Of a stretch of 64,000 nucleotides of DNA, positions 23,549-32,323 are shown piece by piece. Each line of letters begins with the position of its first letter. Within the stretch, counting starts at the first letter, position 1. Both the position numbers and the translations under genes were made by a program. The notes under the pieces are model-generated. The model ran no database searches. It was not told the DNA's origin and saw nothing but the letters and a program-made list of their open reading frames with translations. Source of the stretch: Chlorobiaceae bacterium (GTDB lineage Bacteria > Bacteroidota > Chlorobiia > Chlorobiales > Chlorobiaceae); NCBI GenBank assembly GCA_013335405.1, contig JAAXVR010000010.1, positions 1 through 64,000 on the forward strand. The letters run 5' to 3'.

Positions 23549-26212
23549 TTATACCTCTATTGTTTCGTATTCTCTTAAATAATAATCAGATGTAAGAATT
23601 GTGTGTCCAAACAATTCTCGAATAATGCATAGGTCGTCATCGGCAACCATACTTGAAGAATGCGGCCATGCTGCAATAAAGGATTGCATGCGAGCTTTTG
23701 TTCGCTCTGTTTCCTCTCGATGATGAGGTTTAAATAGCGAAGGCATTAGCATTAGTTTTTTTATGGTTATTCTTGTTCTCTCCGTGTCTATAACATCGCA
23801 AGCCGCAAGAATATTTAATAAAAACGGGCAACGCCGCCGTGCTGCCTCCAAGGTTGCCTCATCAATACCTTCTTGATCGCAATACTGCCGGACAAATGGA
23901 GACTGGAAAAACTGCTCATACACTGTATTCCTCTCAACCGCAGGAGATCGAATTATGTGATATAAAAACGCCAGCATCTGCTGAACCGCATGCATTTGCA
24001 AAAAAATGTGATAAGCGGCCTTTCGGGCAACACTGCTGGTGCTTATGTGAGATCTGATAGCTTGATTATAATAGTCGTCACTTTCATGCATCTTTGTTGA
24101 AGGGATGCCGTCAGCATCAAAAGGAAAATCTAAATCAAGCTGATCCAGCAGGGGTCTGAATGCGTCATATAGCGCTTGTCCTTTTGGTGTGAGTTCAAGG
24201 GGCGTTATTTCATGCGTGGAATAGTTGCGATCATCAGGCAGAATTCCTAATTCCATTGCCGCTTGTAACTTATACTTGATTTGTCGTTGATATATACCCA
24301 GACGATCTTCGTCTAACCCACCTCTTAAACGTATATATTTATCATCGAAATGAGTTTCGGATCTGAGGCCACTACCGAAGACTTTTAGAATAGAAAGGAT
24401 ATGCCCTAAATGAGTTCCTTGAGGATAGTGATAGCTTGCTTCTGTGTATTCGCCGATTTCTCTTAAAAAAGCCACCCATGTTCCAAATACTCTGGTATAA
24501 TTCGCGACCTTGTATTCGCTTTGTTCAAGATCGGTCCTGCTCGGTTTTCTTCCTAAAGTCTCTGCTAGAGCAAAGTAAGCATCTTTCAATTCATCCCTAG
24601 AGATTCCCATCTCCTGAACGTCTTGGCGATCTAATATCTCTTCTACTCTCTCGTTAAAGATTACCTCACAACCTGTCGAATATTCATATTCGATTTTATG
24701 ACCATTTCCTTTTGTAACGCTGCCGAAACTCTGTCCTTTTGACAGATATTTTCTTATTTGATTTGCTCTTTTGTAGTTACCTATAAAATCCAGGACTTTT
24801 ACTCGATCTTTACCTGAACACAATCTAAGGCCACGGCCTAACTGCTGAATAAAAATGGTTTTTGATTCTGTTGGGCGTAAAAATAACAAAATGCGTACGT
24901 TAGGGAAGTCCATTCCCTCATTGAAAAGATCAACTGTAAATGCAACTTGAATTTTATTTTCTCTGAAAGCTTTCAAATCCTCATTCCGCGTCGGGCTGCC
25001 AGAATGAATCGCTGCTGCGGTTATGCCATGCTGCATAAAGTATTCAGCTGTACGCTCAGCATGACGAATAGATACGCAAAAGCCAATTGCCTTATCACTT
25101 TCACCTTTATCGAGATATTCTTTTAGTATTGCCTCATTTCGCTCAGGAATAATCAACAATCTTTCAAGATCAGCAACATTATACTTTTTACCTTCATACC
25201 GTATACGTGAGTAATCAACATTATCTGTCAATCCATAATAAGTATATGGAACGAGAAAACCCCTATCTATAGCATCAGCCAACGGAAGCTCATAAACTTT
25301 ATTATAATCGAAAAGTTCAAAAATATCTTTACGATCGAGTCTGTCAGGTGTTGCAGTCATACCCAGCATAAATCTGGGTGTAAAATGTGTCAATATTTCC
25401 CGATAAGATGGACTTTGCCCATGATGAACCTCATCAACAACGATATAATCAAACCAATCTCGAGAGAACCGACTAAGCTCTGTAGGTTGTCTCATAGTAT
25501 CTTTCGAAGCAAAAAGAACTTCACAGTCAAGCTCATTTAGTCTTTCCTCGCCGGTCAAAATTCCGATCCGCGCATTTGGCTTTACAAGCCTGAAGGCATT
25601 GATACTTTGAGCTAAAATATCTAGCCTATGCACCATAAATAATATTCGTCGGCCTGTATTTAATGAATCAATCGCAGACAAAACAGTTTTGCCTGTTCCG
25701 GTAGGCAAAACAATAATACCTTTTCTCCATCCTCGTGTATTTCTGAAAAAATCGAGCGCATGCAAGGCTTCTTCCTGAAGTCTCGTTGGCGTAATAGTGT
25801 ACTCCGACAACAAGTCTGGGGCATGAACTCTAAAAGTTTCGCGAAGAGTATCTATTATCAAATGTCTCCATTGTGTGCTTTGAAGTTGGTTATAAGAAAA
25901 ACGCAAAAGTATATAACCTCTACTTAGAATTTCATTTTGTCGAAACAAGTTATCATCAAATAATTCATTGGGGATTATTCCTTCTGCATGATATGTTTCT
26001 CCGTTTACCTCTAAAGCAATGCATGATCTTGAGCCATGGTAGGCAAAATCAATGCGACGTGATTTTCCAGTCCGATCCAAAAAAAGATACTGTGGAACAA
26101 TCTTTTCAATTTGCTGTCCTACAATCGGATATAGAAATTCATCAACGAAAAGTCGTTCGCTTTCTTGTGTTATTTTACTTCCGTATTTCTCGTAATATTC
26201 TTCAATATTCAT
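23549..26212 (-). CDS. Restriction-like fusion: nuclease domain, SF2 helicase and HNR domain
   Basis: A protein of 887 residues from the ATG at 26212 (MNIEEYYEKYG); an upstream TTG at 26236 is less likely. Residues ~35-130 look like a Vsr/DUF559-type PD-(D/E)XK nuclease: RRIDFAY, then IALEVNGETYHAE and later NEILSRGYILLRFS. Then follows an SF2 helicase: Walker A LPTGTGKT, DEVHH box, GMTATPDRLD, and motif VI IQQLGRGLR. After it comes a homing-endonuclease-associated repeat (LAETLGRKPSRTDLEQ, then TRVFGTWVAFLREIG), a DNA-recognition module. The C-terminal ~250 residues are unassigned (a winged helix at LELTPKGQALYDA). Likely the restriction enzyme of the operon, with ATP-driven translocation. 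Confidence 0.85.
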   Translation of the reverse strand: MNIEEYYEKYGSKITQESERLFVDEFLYPIVGQQIEKIVPQYLFLDRTGKSRRIDFAYHGSRSCIALEVNGETYHAEGIIPNELFDDNLFRQNEILSRGYILLRFSYNQLQSTQWRHLIIDTLRETFRVHAPDLLSEYTITPTRLQEEALHALDFFRNTRGWRKGIIVLPTGTGKTVLSAIDSLNTGRRILFMVHRLDILAQSINAFRLVKPNARIGILTGEERLNELDCEVLFASKDTMRQPTELSRFSRDWFDYIVVDEVHHGQSPSYREILTHFTPRFMLGMTATPDRLDRKDIFELFDYNKVYELPLADAIDRGFLVPYTYYGLTDNVDYSRIRYEGKKYNVADLERLLIIPERNEAILKEYLDKGESDKAIGFCVSIRHAERTAEYFMQHGITAAAIHSGSPTRNEDLKAFRENKIQVAFTVDLFNEGMDFPNVRILLFLRPTESKTIFIQQLGRGLRLCSGKDRVKVLDFIGNYKRANQIRKYLSKGQSFGSVTKGNGHKIEYEYSTGCEVIFNERVEEILDRQDVQEMGISRDELKDAYFALAETLGRKPSRTDLEQSEYKVANYTRVFGTWVAFLREIGEYTEASYHYPQGTHLGHILSILKVFGSGLRSETHFDDKYIRLRGGLDEDRLGIYQRQIKYKLQAAMELGILPDDRNYSTHEITPLELTPKGQALYDAFRPLLDQLDLDFPFDADGIPSTKMHESDDYYNQAIRSHISTSSVARKAAYHIFLQMHAVQQMLAFLYHIIRSPAVERNTVYEQFFQSPFVRQYCDQEGIDEATLEAARRRCPFLLNILAACDVIDTERTRITIKKLMLMPSLFKPHHREETERTKARMQSFIAAWPHSSSMVADDDLCIIRELFGHTILTSDYYLREYETIEV

Positions 26213-26472
26213 TTTTTTCAGAGTAACCCATGGCAAATTGAATGTTCAGGTGTCCAGCGTCGAGGGTGCAAAACGCGATGTAACATCTTTTTGATTGCCC
26301 TAAAGATAGGAATAATTCCCCCGAGAATACAGTTTCATAATCAGCCGCCCAGGAGCGTAAATAAACTTCTGGTCGGTCTTTTTTTTTACGCTATTGTTTC
26401 GGTAATCAAAACAAATAAAGTATATTATAAGTACATGAAATTCAATAAGATAACTCAATTTAGGAGGGTTCA

Positions 26473-27027
26473 ATGACAAAGATTTTCGACATACAGTTTA
26501 CTGCGCCGGAAAAGGTCCGTAACGGCAAATCAGCAAAAACAACTACAACCGCTAAGAAAGGCGGTACATCATCAACAAAAAAACAGGAGAAGGTTATGAA
26601 TCAGGAAGAAGAAGTCAACGTCGAGACAGCCCCGGTTGTGGAAGTGCAAGAAGCTGCACCAGCATCAGCACCAGCAGCGGAGTCGGTTATCCCCGAAATT
26701 CTCGGATGCTTTTATGCAAACGAGTACGGGTTTACCGACGTCCACCCGTTCGAGATCGTCAAGGTCGTGTCAGACCGGACGATTGAGGTCCGCAAGATGA
26801 AAGCAACGTTGGATCCCGAGTGGCAGCCGGAATTTGCTCCTGGAGGTTTCGCCGGTCACTGCACAAACCAGAATCAACAGCGGTGGCTGTATGAACCTGA
26901 TCCAGAAGGTGAAATCGTCAGGCTCTGGAAGAGCGAGGCCGGCAAGTATCTCGGCAAGTGGGTATGCAAAGGGCGTTTGTTCCAGATCGCCCCGGAGCCG
27001 AAGCGGTTCTACGATTACAACTTTTAA
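26473..27027 (+). CDS. Phage/plasmid-type protein of unknown function
   Basis: A 184-residue protein with a strong ribosome binding site (taggaggg). Residues 15-70 are a low-complexity linker rich in Lys, Thr, Ala, Pro and Glu. The C-terminal 110 residues form a compact domain (ILGCFYANEYGFTDVHPFEI, then TNQNQQRWLYEPDPEGEIVR) that I have no family name for but whose composition and Trp/Tyr pattern look like accessory proteins of conjugative elements. It opens a plus-strand operon of seven more short genes, divergent from the restriction-like operon. GC returns here to the phage level. Confidence 0.55.
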   Translation: MTKIFDIQFTAPEKVRNGKSAKTTTTAKKGGTSSTKKQEKVMNQEEEVNVETAPVVEVQEAAPASAPAAESVIPEILGCFYANEYGFTDVHPFEIVKVVSDRTIEVRKMKATLDPEWQPEFAPGGFAGHCTNQNQQRWLYEPDPEGEIVRLWKSEAGKYLGKWVCKGRLFQIAPEPKRFYDYNF

Positions 27028-27046
27028 CCGGACGGAGGAGAGTGCC

Positions 27047-27298
27047 ATGAAAAGCGATATCAAAGGGTGCAGTAGCTGCATGATTGAGAGCGAGAGTTAC
27101 GAGCGGTTTCTGGTCAAGATCGGCAGGAGGACAGTTTCGAGAGTGCACTACGACTACCGGAGCCGGTTTGCAGGCCTGTTTTCCTGCGTTGCTCCAGACG
27201 TTGAAGCAGCAAGGGCGAAAAGAGACCTGTGGCTTGAGAAGAATCAGGCGGCAGCGGGTGAGTTTCCAATAATCAACATTCAACAGGAGGAAGTATGA
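27047..27298 (+). CDS. DUF3873-like protein
   Basis: An 83-residue protein starting MKSDIKGCSSCMIESESYERF after ggagg. The later part, VHYDYRSRFAGLFSCVAPDV then EAARAKRDLWLEKN, matches the DUF3873 pattern (Tyr-Asp-Tyr-Arg ... Leu-Phe-Ser-Cys ... Arg-Asp-x-Trp-Leu). This family is common on mobilisable elements of Bacteroidota and has no known function. It overlaps the next start by 4 bases. Confidence 0.7.
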   Translation: MKSDIKGCSSCMIESESYERFLVKIGRRTVSRVHYDYRSRFAGLFSCVAPDVEAARAKRDLWLEKNQAAAGEFPIINIQQEEV

Positions 27299-27516
27299 AA
27301 TACATGGCATTCATCGTAAAAAACGGGCAGGACCGGATGGTTCGCAACCTCATCACCGGCGAAGAGGTGTTCCAGAGCAAGGACCCGAAAAGGTATGAGG
27401 AGCTTCACAGCAAATGGAAGAGAAACAAACGGGCTCGGGATAAAGAGCAGGTGATGAAGCTCCTGGGGCTCACGAAGGTTCGAGGTGCCATGTCGGGCAA
27501 GGTCTATTGGGAGTGA
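27295..27516 (+). CDS. Small accessory protein (73 aa)
   Basis: A 73-residue basic protein (MKYMAFIVKNGQDRMVR, then KDPKRYEELHSKWKRNKRAR and VRGAMSGKVYWE at the end). An ideal Shine-Dalgarno sequence (caggagga) precedes it, and it overlaps the DUF3873-like gene by 4 bases. The positively charged helix could bind nucleic acid. No family is recognised. Confidence 0.55.
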   Translation: MKYMAFIVKNGQDRMVRNLITGEEVFQSKDPKRYEELHSKWKRNKRARDKEQVMKLLGLTKVRGAMSGKVYWE

Positions 27517-27592
27517 CTTTTTTTTTATTCGGTTTTGTTTCTAAAAGAGTGACAAGTGAAGGGTTTCAGTAACAGTAAAACGAGAACAAGCC

Positions 27593-27952
27593 ATGAAAAC
27601 AAAAAGCAGGTACAACGAGGTCAAAGCGAAGCTGATAGCCTTATCGCAGGCGGTCAAGCTGCTGGTGGAGATGGGTGAGGCAGACACGATCAATCAGGCC
27701 CTTATTCTCCATTACCAGAGGCAGACGGAACAGACAGAGTTCCGGTCCTTCTATGGCTGGAAAGATGTTGGCTACAAGGTCAAAAAGGGCGAGCACGGGT
27801 TTCCGGTATGGTCCACACCTAAAACCATGCACTTCAAGAAAACGGTCGAGGTAAACGGCTCCATGGAAGAGCAGGAAAAGGAGGTCAGCCGGTTCGCGGT
27901 GGCCTATCTCTTCCATGCCGGTCAGGTTGAAAAAATCGAAAACAAAAACTGA
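27593..27952 (+). CDS. ArdC N-terminal-like single-strand DNA-binding protein
   Basis: A 119-residue protein. The segment FRSFYGWKDVGYKVKKGEHG followed by FPVWSTP matches the ArdC-type N-terminal domain (Phe-x-x-Trp-Lys-x-x-Gly-Tyr-x-Val-Lys-Lys-Gly-Glu), which binds single-stranded DNA. In ArdC antirestriction proteins this domain is fused to a metalloprotease; here the C-terminal domain is absent and a short charged tail follows. The gene stands a few genes away from the restriction-like operon. A protective role during DNA entry is possible, but a late-operon position makes early expression uncertain. Confidence 0.75.
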   Translation: MKTKSRYNEVKAKLIALSQAVKLLVEMGEADTINQALILHYQRQTEQTEFRSFYGWKDVGYKVKKGEHGFPVWSTPKTMHFKKTVEVNGSMEEQEKEVSRFAVAYLFHAGQVEKIENKN

Positions 27953-27967
27953 GGAGGGAAATAGAAT

Positions 27968-28801
27968 ATGGGACGCGAAGACTTTCACAGTATCCAGGCA
28001 GATAGGGCGGACAGGTTGTCAGCTCGAGCAGAAAAAGCCGAAGCTGAAGCAACAAGTGCATACGAGACATCGAGGCGGTTGGCGGATCAGATACCGTTCG
28101 GGCAGCCGATCCTTGTAGGGCATCATTCTGAAAAAAGACACCGCAGGCAGATCGAGAGGATTCAGAACTATGCGTCAAAGGCCGTTGAGCTTTCGAGGAA
28201 GGCCGACAAGCTGAAAAGCCGGGCAGCAAGTGCCGAGAGCAACCATGCAATATCAAGTGATGATCCGGACGCAATAGAGTCTCTGGTGAAAAAGCTGAAG
28301 GAGCTTGAAGCTCTTCAGGAGCGAATGAAGGCGGTCAATAAGATTGTATCATCACCGCCGAAAAATCAATCGTCACCTCAGAAAATGGAAAAGCTTCTTG
28401 CCCTGGGGTTATCCGAAAAGTCGATAGGGTGTGTTTTTGCAAAGGACTTCATGGGGCGGTATGGCTTTGCTCCCTACCAACTGAGCAACAATAACGCCAA
28501 GATCAGAAATGTAAGGGAGCGTATTGAACAGATCAAAAAGGCGGAGGGGCTGAAATATGAAAAGATCGAACATGACGGGTTTTCTGTTATCATGGACCCG
28601 TCGTTGAACAGAGTCCAGATTGATTTCGATTCCGTGGCGAAGTATCGGGAGCTATGCACTGAAAAAGGGATCAGCCTTCGGAGATATGGTTTTGTTTTCA
28701 GCCGTAGGGACGGAAATTGCTGGCAGAGGAAGATTACCGGAAACGCAGTCTTTGCAGTCAGGCAGGTTGTGAAAATCTTAACCGGGAAGGAGCAGCCATG
28801 A
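27968..28801 (+). CDS. DUF3560 domain protein
   Basis: A 277-residue protein. The N-terminal part is a coiled coil of Ala, Arg and Glu (QADRADRLSARAEKAEAEAT) followed by ADQIPFGQPILVGHHSEKRH then RRQIERIQ, the DUF3560 hallmark. The C-terminal part (YEKIEHDGFSVIMDPSLNRV, then FSRRDGNCWQRKIT) is an additional domain. Families of this kind are found on plasmids, conjugative elements and phages; no function is established. The start is preceded by gaggaggg. Its stop overlaps the next start (ATGA). Confidence 0.8.
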   Translation: MGREDFHSIQADRADRLSARAEKAEAEATSAYETSRRLADQIPFGQPILVGHHSEKRHRRQIERIQNYASKAVELSRKADKLKSRAASAESNHAISSDDPDAIESLVKKLKELEALQERMKAVNKIVSSPPKNQSSPQKMEKLLALGLSEKSIGCVFAKDFMGRYGFAPYQLSNNNAKIRNVRERIEQIKKAEGLKYEKIEHDGFSVIMDPSLNRVQIDFDSVAKYRELCTEKGISLRRYGFVFSRRDGNCWQRKITGNAVFAVRQVVKILTGKEQP

Positions 28802-29025
28802 ATAAACCAAACTGGCAGGAGTATTTCAGGACCGGTTGTTGCCCGTATTGCGGCGGCGAAAACATCGAAGGCCAGAGCATCGACATTGATGGTGACACGG
28901 CAGAGCAGGAAGTTGGCTGCAATGACTGCGACAAGTCGTGGTACGACAAATACCGCCATACCGGGGTATGGGTGCCTTCGGCTGAGCCGGGTGTGTTTGA
29001 TGAATTCATTGAAAGGGAGGAGTGA
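28798..29025 (+). CDS. Small zinc-ribbon-like protein
   Basis: A 75-residue protein with two CxxC knuckles, GCCPYCGGENIEG and VGCNDCDKSWYDKY, spaced about 30 residues apart as in a zinc ribbon. It starts inside the stop of the DUF3560 gene (ATGA) and is followed by the next gene after 4 bases. Similar zinc-ribbon genes occur on conjugative elements. The function is unknown. Confidence 0.65.
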   Translation: MNKPNWQEYFRTGCCPYCGGENIEGQSIDIDGDTAEQEVGCNDCDKSWYDKYRHTGVWVPSAEPGVFDEFIEREE

Positions 29026-29029
29026 AACC

Positions 29030-29302
29030 ATGTACGGAACAGTGAAAGAGATTATCGAGCAGCTCCAGAATTACGACCAGGACAAGCTCATCGGCTTCAA
29101 GATATGGAGCGAAGAGGATGTGACCGAGACCTTCAGCAAGATGAAGCAGGAGGGGTATGTTTCAGAAGAAGAACTCAGCCGGGAAGATGTTGCCGATGTG
29201 CTTTGCTTGTTCACCGACAAGGATTGCACGGAGTACGACTGGCAGGAAATCGAAGACTTCATCCATGACCGTCTTGAGGGCAAATGGCTGGACGAGGGTT
29301 GA
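29030..29302 (+). CDS. Small acidic protein (90 aa)
   Basis: A 90-residue acidic protein (MYGTVKEIIEQLQNYDQDKL, then SREDVADVLCLFTDKDCTEY and IEDFIHDRLEG). It has a strong Shine-Dalgarno sequence (gggagga) and follows the zinc-ribbon gene by 4 bases. No family is recognised. A perfect 12-bp inverted repeat follows its stop. Confidence 0.55.
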   Translation: MYGTVKEIIEQLQNYDQDKLIGFKIWSEEDVTETFSKMKQEGYVSEEELSREDVADVLCLFTDKDCTEYDWQEIEDFIHDRLEGKWLDEG

Positions 29303-29314
29303 TACTTTTTTTCT

Positions 29315-29347
29315 CCCGGCTTGTTTGGGAAAGCGAAACAAGCCGGG
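29315..29347. repeat. Perfect 12-bp inverted repeat
   Basis: CCCGGCTTGTTT and AAACAAGCCGGG are separated by 9 bases, between two small genes. A T run stands before it on the plus strand and none after it, so it is not a standard rho-independent terminator in either direction. It could be a structured RNA element, a processing site or a protein-binding site. Confidence 0.6.
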
Positions 29348-29372
29348 TATCTTTACAGAAAAAAGAAACCTC

Positions 29373-29594
29373 ATGCCAGAAATCAAGTACAGCGAAGACG
29401 AGATCATCGCAGAAACCGGATACACCCCGCAGATGCTCAGGTATCTCAGGAACGGCAGGAAAGCCGGGAAGTACAAGTATGATCCGGTGCTTCTGGAAGT
29501 CATGCACTGGAAGAAATTCGGCGGAGGTGTCGGGTACACCGAAACTGCTCTGAAGCTCCTGAAAGAGAGGCGATTGCTAAGGCCGGTTGAATAG
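29373..29594 (+). CDS. Small HTH-like protein (73 aa)
   Basis: A 73-residue protein starting MPEIKYSEDEIIAETGYTPQ. The segment EIIAETGYTPQMLRYLRNGR looks like a MerR-type helix-turn-helix, and the C-terminal half (TETALKLLKERRLL) a second helix pair. A DNA-binding role is likely, though no family is named. It is the last gene of the cargo operon, and a terminator follows at once. Confidence 0.55.
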   Translation: MPEIKYSEDEIIAETGYTPQMLRYLRNGRKAGKYKYDPVLLEVMHWKKFGGGVGYTETALKLLKERRLLRPVE

Positions 29595-29607
29595 ACTGGC
29601 TTTTTTT
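29579..29607 (+). terminator. Rho-independent terminator at end of cargo operon
   Basis: A stem GCCGGT / ACTGGC (one G-T pair), extendable by AAG / TTT, with the loop TGAATAG is followed by a run of seven T. It separates the cargo operon from the capsid genes, which start 156 bases later and therefore need their own promoter. Confidence 0.65.
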
Positions 29608-29762
29608 ATTCCCCTCACACGAAACCCCTACCAGTCCTTAAAAACCGCCCTGCGATTCTCCCTGACACTGCCAAACGAGAGCCTGATCCTACCCTCAACC
29701 GCCAATCCGTCGGGAATTTTTTTTATTGCCGGTGACACCGATCACACAACCTTTTTACGCTC

Positions 29763-30401
29763 ATGATCACGCTCAAGGCATTGAAGGCAGACACGAATGT
29801 GAACATCTCGGAGATGACGTTTGAGGGCTACTGCGCGGTGTTCAGCAACATCGATGAGGTTGGCGATGTCTTGCAGCCAGGGGCCTGCACGAAGACACTG
29901 CAAGAGCGGTTCCCGAAGCAAGAGATCAAAGGCCTGTGGATGCACGCTGAACCTCTCGGGATGCCCGTCGAGATGCACGCTGACGACAAGGGTGTTTATG
30001 TGAAAGCGAAGGTCACGGATACCACATTCGGGCGTGAATGCCTGGAGTACATCAAGGACAAAGTCGTGGACCGGATGAGTATCGGTTACGACAGCGTGAA
30101 GAAGCAGTACGAAGAGATTCCAAGTGGCGGCGGCATTATTCGCCATCTCCTCGAAATCAAGCTCTATGAGTTTTCTCCGGTCCTTTTCCCTGCAAACCCG
30201 GCAGCGGTGATTACGGGGGTGAAGACCGGCAGCGGTGTGAAGTGGGTTGACAAAGCCGAGTATAAGGCACTGATGAAGGAACAAGAGCCGGCAGGGACCA
30301 CTCTTGAGATTTATCAGCCGCATGAGGTGGCTTCATTCGTTGAATCAATCAAACAACTGGGCGAGTATGCCCGTCAAACAAGGGAAACGTATTATGCCTG
30401 A
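29763..30401 (+). CDS. HK97-type prohead protease (U35)
   Basis: A 212-residue maturation protease that cleaves the capsid delta domain. The catalytic His is seen in GLWMHAEPLGMPV and the Ser in DRMSIGYDS, and the start FEGYCAVFSNIDEVGDVLQP GACTKTL pattern is family-typical. The last ~60 residues are a charged extension. It overlaps the capsid gene by 8 bases. No clear ribosome binding site precedes the ATG. In most phages this gene follows the head-morphogenesis gene directly; here 9.4 kb of other genes intervene. Confidence 0.92.
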   Translation: MITLKALKADTNVNISEMTFEGYCAVFSNIDEVGDVLQPGACTKTLQERFPKQEIKGLWMHAEPLGMPVEMHADDKGVYVKAKVTDTTFGRECLEYIKDKVVDRMSIGYDSVKKQYEEIPSGGGIIRHLLEIKLYEFSPVLFPANPAAVITGVKTGSGVKWVDKAEYKALMKEQEPAGTTLEIYQPHEVASFVESIKQLGEYARQTRETYYA

Positions 30402-31632
30402 AGAAATCAAATCTCTGGTGGAACTGAAGGAGGCGTTTGACAAGACCTCCCAGGAAATGAAGGCTTTGCTCGACAAGCAGGCCACAGAAATCAAGGCTCA
30501 CGGCGAAACCTCCACTGAAACGGCCAGGCAGATCAAGGCCGTAGGCGACAGGCTCACGCAGATGGGGGAGGATACCAAGAAGTTCGATGACCGCATCAAG
30601 GAGCTGGAAGCCAAAGCGCAGCGGGCCGCCGCTTTCGGCAGTGGTGCCGAAGGGGAAACCATCAATGTTTCTCCGGGCCTTCAGTTCGCCATGAGCGACG
30701 AGTACAAGAACGCCCGTGGCCTGAAAACCGACATCTTCACGCTCAAGAGCTTCCACAGGCTTGAGCGCAAGGCCGTCACGCAGCTTACCTCGGCATCGAA
30801 CTCCGCAGGAGACCTGATCCGCGCAATGCGTCAGCCGGAAATTGTCGAATCGACTGGCCGCAGGGTTGATCATATCCGCAGCATGCTGACCGTCACTCCG
30901 AACACCGACGGCGTTGTCGAGTACGTCGAGGAAATCTTCGTGAACAATGCGGCTGCACAGACCGCCGAGCTTGCCGCAAAAGCTGAATCCCAGCTCACCT
31001 TCGACCTGAAGCAGAAAAGCTTCATGACGGTGGCCCATTTCGTCACCTCGAGCCGTCAGGTTCTCCGCAATGCGGCTATGCTCCGCAACCGCATCGACAA
31101 TGCCCTGATTTGGGGCATCCTGGCCAAAGAAGACCACTACCTGCTTTACGGCACCGGTTTGAACGGAGAGATCGAGGGCTTCATGGTAAACAGCAACGTC
31201 CAGGACATCGGCGATTTGCCCACCGGCACGACTGAGCTTGATCATCTGCGCCGCTCTATCGCCCTGGCGAGGGTAGCCGAGTACCCGGTAAACGCCATTC
31301 TCCTGCACCCGAACAACTGGGCGGAAATCGAGCTGCTCAAGGGCTCCGATGACCGGTATCTGTGGGTGAACGTCAACGACGGCGGTATTCCGCGCATCTG
31401 GCGGGTGCCGATCTTCGAGAACACGGCGATCACGGAAGATGATTTCCTTGTCGGCAACTACCAGCTCGGCTGCAATATGTGGGAAGACGAATCGGCCAAT
31501 ATCCGCATTGCAGAGCAGCATGCGGACCTGTTCATCAAGAACGGTGTGGTGATCCTCGGTGAAGAGCGGGTGACGCTGACCATCGAAAGGCCCCAGGCGT
31601 TCGTGAAAGGCTCGTTTGCCGCAGCAGCGTAA
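30394..31632 (+). CDS. Major capsid protein (HK97 fold)
   Basis: A 412-residue capsid subunit from the ATG at 30394 (MPEEIKSLVELKEA); the longer frame is not needed. Residues 1-100 are a helical scaffold or delta domain rich in Glu, Lys and Gln. The HK97 core then shows STGRRVDHIRSMLTVTPNT, the E-loop FVNNAAAQTAELAAKAESQL, then MTVAHFVTSSRQVLRNAAML and, near the end, ENTAITEDDFLVGNY. The protease just upstream would remove the delta domain. A possible terminator lies after the stop. Confidence 0.93.
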   Translation: MPEEIKSLVELKEAFDKTSQEMKALLDKQATEIKAHGETSTETARQIKAVGDRLTQMGEDTKKFDDRIKELEAKAQRAAAFGSGAEGETINVSPGLQFAMSDEYKNARGLKTDIFTLKSFHRLERKAVTQLTSASNSAGDLIRAMRQPEIVESTGRRVDHIRSMLTVTPNTDGVVEYVEEIFVNNAAAQTAELAAKAESQLTFDLKQKSFMTVAHFVTSSRQVLRNAAMLRNRIDNALIWGILAKEDHYLLYGTGLNGEIEGFMVNSNVQDIGDLPTGTTELDHLRRSIALARVAEYPVNAILLHPNNWAEIELLKGSDDRYLWVNVNDGGIPRIWRVPIFENTAITEDDFLVGNYQLGCNMWEDESANIRIAEQHADLFIKNGVVILGEERVTLTIERPQAFVKGSFAAAA

Positions 31633-31660
31633 GGAAATTCCTTTTTCATGGCGGGGGGTT

Positions 31661-31704
31661 CGCTGGTGGTTTAAGTCCTCCTTTTCCACCGGCGGGCCCT
31701 TTTT
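31661..31704 (+). terminator. Possible terminator after capsid gene
   Basis: A 9-bp stem CGCTGGTGG / CCACCGGCG (one G-T pair) with a 16-base loop is followed by GGCCC and a T run. Such a partial terminator could set the high ratio of capsid over connector expression. The GC-rich gap before the T run weakens the call. Confidence 0.45.
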
Positions 31705-31750
31705 ATAAAAAAAGAAGCATGAGTAAAAAAAAATGGCCCCGCAGTAAATC

Positions 31751-32323
31751 ATGGCGACATCAGTAAAAACATCAGACCAGCTCGAAAGTCCGGTAACGGT
31801 TCAGGAGTTGGCCGACTGGATCGGGGTTGAAAGTGCCGACGCGGTTCTTGCCGGGATCCTCAATACGGCGACGGGCTTGGTAATAGCCTTTCTCCAGCGG
31901 GATTTGATGACGCGGGAATGGGTGGCGACGGTTGACTCGATGCCGCTGATTGGTGGTGATGCTTTCGGTTTGAGCGCACATCCCCGGTTCAATCGGGGCG
32001 TGGTGTTGCCGTATGGCGTGACGCAGGTTACTTCGGTGAAGGCTGAAGGCATAGAGCTTGAGAACGGCACGGATTACGAGGCCGATCTGACGACCGGCTG
32101 CGTGTACTTGAAGACGTTTTTCAAGTACGACATCTCCATCACCTACAAGGCAGGGTTTGGCGAAGAAGAAACGGACGTGCCGGAAGAGATCAAGACCGGC
32201 ATCAAGATGCTGGCTTCCTGGCTCTACGACAACCGGGGCGGGGTTCCTGCGGGGAGTCCGCCAGCAATCATCGCTTCCGGCGCAAAGGACGTGATTTATC
32301 CCTTCAGGATCGAAGTGCTATGA
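31751..32323 (+). CDS. Head-tail connector protein (gp6-like)
   Basis: A 190-residue adaptor. The helical N-terminal part (VQELADWIGVESADAVLAGI then LNTATGLVIAFLQ) and the C-terminal EIKTGIKMLASWLYDNRGGV PAG pattern are those of phage gp6-like connector proteins that join portal and tail. It overlaps the next gene by 4 bases. Confidence 0.85.
   Translation: MATSVKTSDQLESPVTVQELADWIGVESADAVLAGILNTATGLVIAFLQRDLMTREWVATVDSMPLIGGDAFGLSAHPRFNRGVVLPYGVTQVTSVKAEGIELENGTDYEADLTTGCVYLKTFFKYDISITYKAGFGEEETDVPEEIKTGIKMLASWLYDNRGGVPAGSPPAIIASGAKDVIYPFRIEVL

Noticed and set aside
30349-31752. 467-codon minus-strand open frame over the capsid gene
   Set aside because: It is antisense to an unmistakable HK97 capsid gene; the composition is that of a shadow frame in GC-rich coding DNA and there is no ribosome binding site.
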